Positions 13,001 through 22,400 of a DNA stretch of 64,000 bases are shown here, one piece after another. The DNA is taken from NCBI RefSeq assembly GCF_041146395.1, contig NC_091002.1:4396501-4460500 (forward strand), given 5' to 3'. A model generated the notes under the pieces. The model had not been told where the DNA came from, did no database searches, and worked only from the letters and a program-made list of their open reading frames with translations. This DNA is from Eulemur rufifrons (taxonomy: Eukaryota > Chordata > Mammalia > Primates > Lemuridae). Every line of letters begins with the position of its first letter. Within the stretch, counting starts at the first letter, position 1. The position numbers were made by a program, and so were the translations under genes.

Positions 13001-13276
13001 CCTCACCTCACAGGCCTTCCCTCGGGGTCCACTGCTCGCAACGGCACCGGGAGAGCCCACTCCTCAGTCACCACCTGCACCTGGCACGGGCTGAGCGGCC
13101 CCAGGGATGCCCCTGCACACTGGCTGAGACCACTACACATCCCGCGTGGCCCTGTCTCCCCGCACCCCAGCCCAGGGTGTCTGCTTACGGCACATCTCTC
13201 CTGTTTCCTAGGCAACCACTCTGGCGTGGTCCTGAGCATCAACTCCCGCGAGATGCACAGCTACCTGGTGAGCTGA
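882..13276 (+). CDS. SORCS2: SORCS2, last seven exons (spliced), C-terminal ~245 residues
   Basis: SORCS2 is a type I membrane receptor of the VPS10-domain sorting family. It binds proneurotrophins with p75NTR and guides trafficking of neuronal receptors. Joining 882-1005, 2332-2444, 3517-3642, 6736-6835, 7477-7582, 10493-10596 and 13212-13276 gives one open frame of about 245 residues ending in the recognisable tail [17 protein letters not shown]. In order it shows the end of the PKD domain ([18 protein letters not shown]), a membrane-proximal stretch ([18 protein letters not shown]), a basic site (RPTRKRS), a ~22-residue membrane helix starting at [10 protein letters not shown], a basic stop-transfer KFKRKRPGR and a ~57-residue cytoplasmic tail. 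Human SORCS2 is about 1159 residues, so the N-terminal VPS10 domain lies before the window. One intron uses a GC donor. The gene converges on AFAP1, as at human 4p16.1. Family identity is secure from the tail sequence. Confidence 0.96.
1095..1235 (+). mobile_element. MIR remnant
   Basis: 'tggcctgggcaaaggctccc' then 'cctcagtttccccatgagta' follow the MIR core. Confidence 0.65.
1735..1815 (-). mobile_element. MIR remnant
   Basis: 'gagaaaaccgaggctcagga' is the reverse form of the MIR core. Confidence 0.6.
2332..2444 (+). CDS. SORCS2: SORCS2 exon: luminal segment after the PKD domain
   Basis: The acceptor is ctctctccag at 2331 and the donor is AAG|gtgcct at 2445, which is weak after position +2. 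The 113 bases take the incoming G and read [17 protein letters not shown] then [18 protein letters not shown], ending in phase 0. This is the extracellular region between the PKD domain and the membrane-proximal domain. Confidence 0.95.
2445..3516 (+). other. SORCS2 intron
   Basis: Bases 2735-2850 resemble an old L2/MIR-type piece ('cattcattcgctgaattt' followed by 'ctcagggagctcacag'). The rest is unassigned GC-rich DNA. Confidence 0.75.
3517..3642 (+). CDS. SORCS2: SORCS2 exon: membrane-proximal luminal segment with basic site
   Basis: The acceptor is ctgtccccccag and the donor is AAG|gtaggt. There are exactly 42 codons, phase 0 to 0: [18 protein letters not shown], then [23 protein letters not shown]. 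The run RPTRKRS contains an RxxR and a dibasic site of the kind cut by proprotein convertases. SORCS2 is known to exist as one-chain and two-chain forms with a small C-terminal chain. Cutting here would leave about 130 residues, which fits such a chain, but the exact cleavage position is my inference. Confidence 0.95.
4075..4760 (+). mobile_element. Old L1 3'-end fragment
   Basis: It follows the 3' end of old L1 elements: 'cccactagggcggctaaaat', 'cagtcccactcctgggtgta', 'gtgaaaaaagccagccacag', then 'tatacactttaaaagaataa'. It is heavily diverged and dead. Confidence 0.85.
4930..6100 (+). mobile_element. Old L1 ORF2 fragment
   Basis: It follows the L1 ORF2 3' third: 'aaaatacttaggcataagtt', 'gtgatctacagattcgatgc', 'aggcaaaggacctggagaga'. 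It is in the same strand sense as the neighbouring L1 3' end but represents an earlier part of the element. Many stops and indels are present. Confidence 0.88.
6595..6690 (-). mobile_element. MIR remnant
   Basis: 'cccattttacagataaagac' then 'actgaggctcagggaggcta' is a typical reverse MIR core. Confidence 0.7.
6736..6835 (+). CDS. SORCS2: SORCS2 exon: last luminal segment
   Basis: The acceptor is gctttcag and the donor is ACAG|gtgaga. The 100 bases are 33 codons plus [21 protein letters not shown] then [13 protein letters not shown]. It is the last part of the luminal domain before the membrane helix. The phase joins correctly to the next exon (G + AG makes Glu). Confidence 0.95.
6836..7476 (+). 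other. SORCS2 intron
   Basis: CpG- and GC-rich. I see no repeat or other feature in it. Confidence 0.75.
7477..7582 (+). CDS. SORCS2: SORCS2 exon: transmembrane helix, GC donor
   Basis: The acceptor is cgcctgcag at 7476. The 106 bases read [11 protein letters not shown] and then the membrane helix [20 protein letters not shown] followed by YKFK. The only frame-correct join to the next exon (AG + G, giving KFKRKRPGR) places the exon end at 7582, so the intron begins with GC (AAAAG|GCAAGG). No GT donor within reach preserves the frame. A glycine-rich linker precedes the helix. Confidence 0.93.
7905..8040 (-). mobile_element. MIR remnant
   Basis: 'ggctcagagaggttaagtaa' then 'cttgaccaaggtcacacagc' closely follows the reverse MIR consensus. 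Confidence 0.75.
9000..9115 (+). mobile_element. MIR remnant
   Basis: 'tctgagcctcagtttcctca' then 'tctgtaaaagg' is the forward MIR core. Confidence 0.7.
10493..10596 (+). CDS. SORCS2: SORCS2 exon: cytoplasmic tail
   Basis: The acceptor is catcccacag at 10492 and the donor is CAGG|gtgagg at 10597. It reads [20 protein letters not shown], then [15 protein letters not shown], and ends one base into a Gly codon. This is the juxtamembrane cytosolic tail, in which a Tyr-based segment (VYAQM) is the candidate sorting signal. Confidence 0.95.
11530..11640 (-). mobile_element. MIR remnant
   Basis: 'gtagggaaactgaggcctgg' followed by 'ttctgaaacttgctgg' resembles a reverse MIR core. Confidence 0.55.
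12010..12130 (-). mobile_element. MIR remnant
   Basis: 'gaaagggacagagaggtgag' then 'ggggccacacaagctgacag' resembles a reverse MIR. Confidence 0.55.
13212..13276 (+). CDS. SORCS2: SORCS2 last coding exon and stop
   Basis: After the acceptor tgtttcctag at 13211, GC completes Gly. The exon then reads [20 protein letters not shown] and TGA at 13274-13276. This C-terminus is characteristic of SORCS2. The same exon continues into the 3'UTR. Confidence 0.96.
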
Positions 13277-14075
13277 TGGCCAGACCCGCCCACACTCCTC
13301 TCCGTCGTTCCACCCCCCGTGGAGGGCACACAGCCACGAGCGAAGCCGGCGGCTGGACCGACATCCCCTCAGAAACCTGCGGAAAAGCCCCCTCCTCCAG
13401 CTGTCCCCATGCCAGGCGACAGGCACTCCTCCCTCTGGTCAATCCAAGCCCGCCCGGGCCCACGGGACCCCCTGGAGCACAGCCAAACTCTGCCCCTCTG
13501 GGGTGCCAGGCTCACCTTGGGGACACCAGGCCCACCTCGGGCAGGCTCTGCCCTGGCTGCGCCACGTGCTGTCGCCCGGCCCAAGGCCTGGCCTGACTTC
13601 GGGCCGAGGTCGGGCCATCCTGGAGCCTGGGCGGGGAGCCCGCCCGCTGCCCCCGCTGCAAGAACCGCCACCCACTCAGACACTTGGCACTGCGGCACCT
13701 GTCCCTGCAGGGCGCCTGGGCCCTTCCGGACTTTGTTTCCCTCGTCCCTCCACCCTCCCTCTGGGAGCGGCCTCCAAAGCCCAGGACGCCTTGAGCCAGG
13801 CTCTCCTGTCACCACCCTCCGGGGCCTGCTGTCCCACCTCCCGTGAAAGTGCAGACCTGTAAATACCTCTCTAGGTAGCTGGCTGGGGGGTTGGGGCGCT
13901 CAACTTTCTGTTTCTGTGGCCAGGCGGTGGCATCTGGGTTGCTTCGCCAGAGCCCCCTTCTCGGGAGCCCCTTTCCCGAATGCCCAGGGCGCCCTCCAGA
14001 CCCAGACGCCCCTGGTCTCCCCGCGGCTGGGGGAGGGGCAGGCGCAGGGACCCAGCACTGCAGGTCCCGGCTCCG

Positions 14076-14089
14076 CCAGCAGGGGGCGC
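14076..14089 (+). promoter_or_regulatory. Near-perfect CTCF core motif
   Basis: CCAGCAGGGGGCGC matches the 14-base CTCF core (CCASYAGRKGGCRS) at every position. It lies about 800 bases past the SORCS2 stop, in + orientation. Occupancy cannot be judged from sequence. Confidence 0.75.
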
Positions 14090-14239
14090 CCCTGGGGCTT
14101 TTCCCACCCAATGGCCCTTCCCCACCCTGGAAGGAGACAGTAGCCCCCAGAAGGGTGGGCAGGTGGGGCAGCCCCCAGACGCGCCTCCTTGTCGCCTGAG
14201 GTCCTATGAGGAGACCAGGCCAGCAGGGGTTAGGATGGC

Positions 14240-14400
14240 ACAGCTGGAAGTGCTGTCAGGAGCACGCCCCTCATTTAGAAGAAGGGGAAACTGAGGCCCA
14301 GGGAGAGGAGTGACTTTCCCAAGGTCACAGCAAGACGGTAGCAGAGGTGTCCCCAGAACCAGCCCTCTGCTCCCCAGCGCAGTGCAAGGTCCACTCACCC
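14240..14400 (-). mobile_element. MIR remnant in the SORCS2 3'UTR
   Basis: 'ggggaaactgaggcccaggg' then 'tttcccaaggtcacagcaag' is a typical reverse MIR core. Confidence 0.7.
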
Positions 14401-14483
14401 AGTTTGCCTAGAATCAGGGATGCTAGTGTACGTCCAGACAGGGACCCGGGGGGAGCTCACCTTTTGCCTTGAAACGGGAAGTC

Positions 14484-14560
14484 AGCACTTCCCTCCCCCT
14501 CCCCTCCCCCTCCCCCCTCACCCTCCCCTCCCTTCCCCTTCCCCTCCCCTCCTCCCAGCA
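14484..14560 (+). repeat. Polypyrimidine tract (C/T low complexity)
   Basis: About 75 bases of almost pure C and T, with repeated CCCCTCCC blocks. The opposite strand has many GGGG runs and could form G-quadruplexes or triplex DNA. Confidence 0.9.
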
Positions 14561-14852
14561 GGGCTCTTGGTAGCCCTGGCTTCTCTCTCAGAGGTGGGGA
14601 ACGCTGGAGTCCAGGCTGGTGACTGGCTGGCCAGGGAATCTGAGTGAAGGTGTGACGTTCTCCTGTGCACCATGTTGGAGCTTAGGGGGCCTTAACCCAT
14701 TTTCCCCAGAAGAGAAGCAGGACCCATTAGTGGAGGGGCCCAGGATGAGCCCTGGCACCCACAGCAGTGCCGCAAGGAGGAGGCACTCCATCTCTGTTGA
14801 GTGAGTGACCCATGGGGTCCAGGTGGGGACTTCTAGACCACAGGGACAAAGG

Positions 14853-15064
14853 GAGTCACTCGAGCCACACAGCCAAGGTTAGGGTTAGGGTTAGGATTAG
14901 CGTCACTTGAGCCACACAGCCAAGGTTAGGATTAGGGTTAGGGGTACGGTTAGGATTAGAGTCACTCGAGCCACACAGCCAAGGTTAGGGTGGGTTAGGG
15001 TTAAGGTTAGGGTTAGGATTAGAGCCACTTGGGCCACACAACCAGGGTTAGGGTTAGGGTTAGC
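14853..15064 (+). repeat. Interstitial telomere-like composite repeat
   Basis: Four copies of an anchor (gtcactcgagccacacagcc and variants) start near 14853, 14902, 14961 and 15023. Each is followed by runs of TTAGGG and TTAGGA hexamers of different lengths. The G-rich strand is the SORCS2 sense strand. Confidence 0.88.
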
Positions 15065-15891
15065 AGAGGGTAGAGGTGTCTCAGCTGGACCCAAATCTCT
15101 CTCCCCGCCCTGCCTGCCCACCAGCTGGGGCTCCTGGACCACCTCCTCCAGAGGTCGCCCTGCAAGTTGTCCTCAAGGTCTTCCTGGGGACAGGGCATCT
15201 GGGGACATGGGGCTGGCAGGGCCACTGCCAGTGAGAAACTGTGACTCTCCGGGACCTTTGCCACATCCGCCACTCACTTGCTGGCAGTCTCCAAAGGCAC
15301 ATGTGCAGAGATGGGCCTCCCACTGGCCACCCCACCCAGCACCTGTCCCTTAGCTGGTCACCACCGCCAGCAAGTGCCAGACACACAGGGACAGACTGTG
15401 GCACAGTCCGGGCCCCAGGCCCAAGGGCAGCACAGGGTCCCTGGAGCGGCCTTCCTCCACCCTCTTTAGCCTCACCAGTGCCTGCGGGAACCAGCTGGGG
15501 GTCTCTGACCTTCCCTGACCACGCGAGTGAATGCGCTCAGCTGTTTGGGTAGGGTTTTTTCTTTAGTTACTTGTGGTTTTCTTGTATTTTATGTTATTAT
15601 TTCTATTAAGAACATGTTGGGTGTGTGGATCCGAGAACCTGGGAATGTGGTGGCATCCAACATAACCCAATTCGCCCCGTCTGCATATCCGCATAGATCG
15701 ACCGTAGGCTGCGTGTTTACCTGGTCGTGGGCCTGGAGTTCCGTATATGTGGCGTCCAGGTGTATCCCCAGGCACCTGGAGTCAGAGGCCACCGGTGTTG
15801 GCGCCTTGTCACGGGATCGGGCCGCGCACGCACTGGTACATGCACATAACAGCGGCGGTGCGTTCTTTCTTATTTTTCCTTTTTAAAAATC

Positions 15892-15897
15892 AATAAA
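15892..15897 (+). promoter_or_regulatory. SORCS2: Polyadenylation signal AATAAA, SORCS2
   Basis: This is a canonical AATAAA in tttttaaaaatcaataaatc, followed within 15 bases by a GT-rich stretch (tttgtgatg). An ATTAAA at about 15923 is an alternative. It is the first such hexamer after the SORCS2 stop. Confidence 0.7.
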
Positions 15898-18189
15898 TCA
15901 TTTGTGATGCTTTTAACAAAGATTAAATGAATATGATCAGCTTTTGCCTTATTATGAAGATATTTTTCAACATTTACCTAAATGTGTGCACACACAGGCC
16001 TCTAGAATTTTGGTCCCTGGAGGCAATGTGTCCAAGGACCCGTGAGAGGAACAAGGAGCAGTTCCTGACACTTTGGGGCAGGCTGCAAATGACATTCACC
16101 TTCACGGTAACCCCAGCACCCGCCTGCTTTGGGCACCTGCGCGAGTGGGCGCCTCGTCCCCAGAGGCAGCACCGGTCCCGCAGCCACACCCGTTTGCCGG
16201 GAGAGAGGCTGAGGCCGGGCGTGGCGCTGCCCCGCGGGGACGGGACTTCCCTCTGTGCAGTGGGCGGACCCTTCCATCCCTGCGTTCACGCTCCCTGGTG
16301 GCCGGGTGTCCACTGCTTTTCTGAAATTGCAACTGTGATACCCGGTGAAGAACAATCTTGTCTCCTTACTCTCACCCTACACGGCTGGCGGCGGAGATGG
16401 ACGAACACGCTCACAGACGCGCGTGTGTTTGCTGAGTGGCTCCCAACCGTGTCCAGAGTGAAATGAGGCCGCCGTTGCCGGTGGGCTGGCCAGGGCTCAG
16501 AGCTGGGGGTCTCGCCGTCCCGGTGAGTGTCTGCTCCACGAGCAGGACGCCCGGCCTCGCTTGTGAACTTGCCCGTGAACGTATTCTAAGTGGGCGAACA
16601 GAACACGGCATTCTTCTCACGCCCAGAGCGACGACAGCTCTGTAACTGCCTCTGGCAGGAGTCAGCCCGGGGCGGGGCTCGGGTGGGGGTGAGGTAGACC
16701 CCGGAGGCGGGGCAGAGCCACACCCCTGCACATGCACAGGCCTCCTCCTCAGGGCTGTGACACCTCCTTGTCTTCATCAACGTCCTCAATCCTTCCCGCC
16801 AGATCTCACGCTCCTGCGAACTCGTGCCAGGCCCTGGGTGGGCGCTGGGCGTGGGGCAGCGAACGCATGAGACCAGGCCCTGGACCTGGCGGGAGCCCCA
16901 GGCCGGGGGAGGTGGACGATGACCAACACCTCAACCAGGGAGCCCAGGGCCCCCAGCCTGGCGCAGGTGCTGGGAACCCCCGTGCGGAGAGGGAGGGAGG
17001 GCGTGCAAGGGCGGCGCGGGCGTGCGGAGTGACAGCGCGAGCGCACGGTGCTCCTGGGAGAGCGGCAGCAGCTGACCCACCTCTCCCTCACTCCAGCCGG
17101 CAGGACTCGGGGGCTTGCGAATTCCTCGGCCACCATTTGACAACTTGAATTCCCGCTCCAGTGTGCCGGCTCTGCGGAGCGTCTCCTCCCTGGGAAAAGG
17201 CCAATGGGTGTGATAACGTGCTTCTCGGCCCCACGTCAACACGTCTGGAGCCTGTGCTGTGCCCACCCGGTGACTGGCGGCGGGACCCGCCTCCTGACAG
17301 CACCGCCCAGAGAGCCCAGCGGCTTCCTCCAGCCTCCCGGGTCCCGTCTCTCGGCCACACCCGACCATCGGCTGAGAACACCCCTAGCCCAGACGCCGGG
17401 TTCCTCAGGGTGCACGTCCCCCTCGCTGCAGAGGGAGGGCCACCTGCTCGGCACAGGGGTGCTCGGCTCCTAGGCCCCTTGTTAAGTGGGGCGCGTGGCA
17501 CTGGGCAGGGACCAGCCTCGCACGTGGGCGCAGCAGACCTGCAGGCGGGAGCAGCTGGATGGAAATCGCCGCCAGCCCGAGCTCAGCTGCGACACGAGCC
17601 GCAAGACGCGCCCACCGCCGGCTGAGGGCGTCTCCGGCATCTCTCCGTCCCAGCACACCCAGATTTCCTTAGACAGGAACACACTGCACCAGCCTCGGGC
17701 TGCTGGAATGAATGCCAATTGCTGTGTTTCCACCAGGACTCAGTGGCAATGGCTTGTCCCAGCCGTCCCCAGCCTCTCCTGGGCCTGGCATGAGCCTCCT
17801 TTCGGCAGCCCTCAGCCTGCACGGCCGGGAGCCTGCGGCCAAGTAAGCTCAGATTTGCCAATCCCAGGCTCTAAGCAGCGCCAGCCCAGGCGTGTTAATA
17901 ACGTGCGCCCATAACCCACTGGCGTTTGCATACGTGGTGATTTGATTGTTAATCACAGCTGGCGCCGGCTCTCCCGCGCCCCTGCTGGGGCGCGCCCTGG
18001 CTCGGCGCTGGGAGGGCGTCCGCAGTGTACATTATGGCCCCAACGCTCTGGGAAGGATCCAGCTAGCGCTCGGCCTTCGGAGGTGAGGGAGAGACTGTGC
18101 CAGCCAGCCCCGTGCTGCGGGGCCGAGGGTGACGGCCACCATGAGGGCCGCCTCAGTCTCTGCCGTGAGCCAGGCTGGGCGGGGGGCGC

Positions 18190-18290
18190 TCTCCACGCAC
18201 CTCCATAAACCCTCCTGGTGGCAACTCCATGAAGTCGATGCCACCACCCCTCCAGCAGTCAAGGGAACTGAGGCTCAGAATCCTTGGCCC
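18190..18290 (-). mobile_element. MIR-like remnant, intergenic
   Basis: 'cctggtggcaactccatgaa' then 'caagggaactgaggctcaga' resembles the 3' part of a reverse MIR. Confidence 0.5.
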
Positions 18291-19477
18291 GCCCAGGGGC
18301 CTCTGCCGGCGCGGGCGCGGGGAGATGGGCGGCCGCCACGGGCAGGGCAGGGCAAGGGACGTGATCTGGTCGACCTTTATAAAGCGTCAAGAGGGGAAGC
18401 TGGTGACCAGGGAGGAGCCCATCTGCGAGGCCGTCCTGAGAGCCGTGGGCCGGCTGGGGACATAGTTTTAAGATGGAGCCGCGGGACTCACTGTTGGCTT
18501 GAAAGAGAGACGTCCAGGACGTCACCGGGCGCACCTGAAAACCAGGTGGTCAGAGGCACCACGGGAGGTGGGGAGAGGCAGGGCTTGGGGGGCAGAGTCA
18601 GGCGGGAAGGTAAAAGTCCCTAAGACTGACGTGCCTGTGGGCCGTCTCGGAGGGGCAGCGTCCCCACAGCCGGGTGCGAGCTTGGCCCTTAGCAGGACAG
18701 GCCCCAGCTGGGCCGGAGCAGCCGGGAGAAGGGTGTGGAGTCCGGGGAGCTGGGGAAACGCTGAGACGCAGGCGGCTGCGGGGAGCTGACCCCGCCAGAC
18801 AGAGGCCTTGGGGGTGGGTGGGGACATCGTGGAGGTGAGGGAGAGGACAGCCACTGTGCAGGGTCGTGCTGTCACGAACGTTCTTGTGACTCAGGAGCAG
18901 AGAAGTGGGGCAGCGGCTGGGAACGTGAGACGGGGCAGATGGGACCGAGCAGACGGAGGTGGAGAGACAGGAGGTGCCGCGGGAAAGGAGGCGCGTCCCA
19001 GAGGGAGGCCTCCTTGAGGGGCGAGCGGGACAGAGCCCCGCGCACGCGCAGAGGGGCTGGGCCAGCTGGAAGCAGGGACCTCGTCCTTCAAGCAGGGGCC
19101 CACGGAAGCACCCGGGTGGTAGCGTTCCGGCTGATCCGTGTTCTCAGGGAAGGATGAAGTAAGGTCACTGCTGACGGGGAGGCGGGGAGGGGCTGAGCGG
19201 AGAAAGAGAAGGTGTGAAGTGGGTGCACCGAGGACACAAACAAAACTGCCAGCAGGCGAAGGCCCCCCCGGAGACCTGGGCCACAGAGTCTAACGAAGCC
19301 TTTCCGTCCAGCTGTTTCTCCCAGCCTCCGTCCAGGACCCAGGTACAGGGCAGGTAGGTGTCCTCGGGTCGCAAATGCTGCAGCAGCTCCCGACTTGCTG
19401 GCATCCTCGCGTGACCTCTCGGGGCCCTGCTCGGGCTGCACGGCCATCCCAGAGAACCCTTCGTCTTAGATCACACG

Positions 19478-19490
19478 CCCCCCCCCCCCC
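19478..19490 (+). repeat. Poly-C run of 13
   Basis: Thirteen consecutive C, then A and CCCC. This is a simple low-complexity tract. Confidence 0.95.
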
Positions 19491-22400
19491 ACCCCTTAAG
19501 CCAGAGGTCAGGTCTCACCCGTGGCAGCTGGGAAGCAGAACTCTGCTTCCAAAGGACAGGAAAAGGCAAGACAGCCAGTGCACCAACAGACAGCCCCACA
19601 CGTCCCCGCGTTTGGGACAAGGAACAACCACAGAATGCACGGGTTTAACAGTGGGCCATGGCGTCCGGGACGAGCCCCCCTCAACTCTGCAGGCAGACAC
19701 GTGGCCGCAGCCTACTGGGACCCGTGGTCTGTCTGGGACTGTGCCCCTCGGCTGCCCTCGGAGAAATGCAGAAGAGAAGGATTTCGTCAGCCTCTGAGAA
19801 TGCAGGACCGGCCGTGAACAGGAAGGTGCGGGGTCTGGAGGGAGCTCCCCCATTCAAGGATAAGTAACTGGGACAAAAACAACCACAGCCCCGGGGGCCT
19901 GGGGAGGGGGCCGGAAAACAATCCCACGGTCTAAGGCGTTGGATGGTTGCCCTGTGGATGCAGAGAAAGGGCATATTGTGTGGATGAGAGTTTATTAAAG
20001 GAAGCTGGAGAGAATTTTTAGAAACTGTGCATTTTGTCTTGACATACAATGCAAGGAAACACACCCTCTGTGAAACAAGGCGGTCAAGTCTGCGGGCTGA
20101 GCAGAAAAGAACGTTATTGAAGTAGATGAGCAAGGACAGTCAAAATGGATGCGCAGAATTAAAGTCTGCACGGCAGATGAAGAGTGGACGGAGGATGACA
20201 CAAAACTGTCACCACCTAGGTGACAGATTCGTAGGAATAGGACAGATTAAATATCCCTAAAAATAGCACAGGAATGAAGAGTAGAGAAAATAGAAGACAC
20301 GGGAGAGACTGAGTGAGCTCAGCGTGGAACTGGGGTTCCCTGGGCTACACGGACACAGACTCAGTCTGCAGACCAAGGGGCTCACACAGTCCCAGGCAAA
20401 AGTCCATCCTGTAAAGAACTTCTGAATTTGAAAGATAAAGATGAAAAAAAGTCCTACAAGTGTCTGAGCAGAATACACAGCACACTTACGAGGCGGATCA
20501 CAGGGGTGGCTGGAGTTTCTCAGCGGGTCTGAACCCGGGAGACGACCATGGAGGGATTGCTACAAGTATCGATGGGAAGAGTCTGTGGCTCAGTTTCAGT
20601 CCGGGCATCTATTATTCACTTGTAAAGGAAACAGGAGGAGGCTCTAACATTTCTAAGAATTCAAAAATGTATGATGCATGCACCTTTCAAGACAGGAAAG
20701 ACCTCAAAGATATCCTCTTACCCACAGGAGTGCTTTGGAAGCAAGCCCGCCAAGAACGGCTGGTTTGGGGGCATCAACACCACTCAACAGTATTCATCCA
20801 ACTACACGTGAAAATAAAATAGAGTAGAAAGTTAAAAATCCCTGGGCACAGCCCTGAAACCAAAGGTTTAGTGTCTGTTTTGAGACAACTGCAAGATGAG
20901 ACTCTGGTCATTAAATTGGCCCCAGGTGGCTTCTGTTTATGTTTCATGACCAGGAGTCCCCAGAAGGCGACCCCACTTTGCTGGGCGTGTGTTTTGCGCT
21001 CCATGCCCCACGCTGCGTCACCTGTTTTCAACCCAGCACTGCCTCGGCCTCCTTCAAGTTCTCTTAACGCACAGGAGGAGAACTGTATTTCCCGGACCCA
21101 ACTGCCCCTGCATTTCAGGAGTAGCAGCTGCCGAGCGAGAGGCACCAAGCGGTTCCCAAGTGGACTGGAGGGAGGGCCGTGCTCACGGGAGGCGGTTACA
21201 GGCAGGCGTGGGGACAGGGGCAGAGCTGGAGCAGCTCCCAGGACAGCCCTTTACAGCCACCTGCTTTGGGTCATAGCCTGAACCAGTCCCTGGGAGCTTC
21301 CAGGAGGTTCCTGAGACCCACAGCAAGTTCTGGTTGACCCACAGGCTCTTCCTGGCCACCCTCCACCGGGGACTGCCTACGCCTGCGACCCTTCGTTAAT
21401 CCTCCCTAACTCGGAATATCTAGAGCAGCTTCTGTGCTCCTGACCAAGCCTGACTGCCACAGTACGAGGGCCGTGGGACGTCTGTGTCTCCCTGAGGTTT
21501 CTAGAGAATCTGCAAGTCTCTCCTCACCAGACCCACCGGCATCGTGTCGTGGGCGCGGCCGTCAGCACCGACCTGCAGCCAAGGAGGAGCTCCTGCCGGG
21601 CGGGCAGTTTGCGGTGGCATCGTTACCAGCAGGAAGAAAAAGGCATTCGCCTTTCACCGGCTTGTCTGCACACCGGGCACTGGGAGCTTGCTCATTTCAG
21701 AGGAATCAGCCACATCTGAAATGGCAGCTACCACCGTAATCAGCGCTTCCTAAATTCACAGGCCCAACGTGTCACCAGGAAAGTCCTGCCGCCGATGGAG
21801 GCGTAACAGGAGTGCCCACCCCTGCCGCCTGCCGGGCTTGCGCTTCTCCCGATGAGGAAATACTGCTTCTCTCACTGTTTTAACGGGAAGAGGGCTTTTC
21901 AGGGGCTCTCAGGGTGGCCCTTCCTGCCACGCTAGTCCCACGGGGAAACAGCAGGGGGGCTCTGCCCGTCACCAAGCGTGTCCCACCTGCACGCTCAGGC
22001 GTGGCGGGATCCAGCCCGGCGGGTTTGGTCACATGCCAGACCCACCGTAACAGACAGGGAGCCAACTTCAGCACTACTCCGACCGCTGCCAGCGTGCCCT
22101 GAGGGTGGGCACAAGGCCTGTGCCTCAGGTCAGAGGCAGTGTCCCTGAGTCCCCCGGAGTGTGAGGAGTTTTCCTCCCTCGGGGCACAGTCACCCCAGTG
22201 AGCAGCCTTGGGGACGGAGGGGGGTCTTCAGACTTCACCAAGACCACGTCCGTACCAGGAGGCTGCAACCTGCCCTGCGTCCCTGGGGCTCAGGCGAGGG
22301 ACTGGTAGGGTCCCAATCTGCGTGGTGGCCCGGGGGGCTCCCTAATGACCAGATCTAGAGTATGTCTCTCTGGTTATTTTGCACAGAGTGAGACCTTGGT

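Larger units (their letters stand above)
10597..13211 (+). other. SORCS2 last intron
   Basis: It contains MIR remnants in reverse orientation near 11530-11640, 11720-11800 and 12010-12130. The remainder is GC-rich and unassigned. Confidence 0.8.
13277..15915 (+). other. SORCS2: SORCS2 3' untranslated region (inferred)
   Basis: This stretch runs from the stop codon to the first canonical AATAAA on the + strand (15892-15897). The final 350 bases look single-copy, with an AT-rich end typical of a 3' terminus. It carries a CTCF-type motif, a polypyrimidine tract, TTAGGG-like repeats and a MIR remnant (14240-14400). The extent is inferred, because no transcript evidence is available from sequence alone. 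Confidence 0.7.

Noticed and set aside
12823..13596. 257-residue + strand frame overlapping the SORCS2 last exon
   Set aside because: It is in a different frame from the proven SORCS2 ending, is low-complexity Pro/Ala/Arg, and crosses the intron-exon border.
14853..15064. A true chromosome end
   Set aside because: The hexamers are degenerate, interrupted by a non-telomeric anchor, short, and flanked by gene sequence on both sides.
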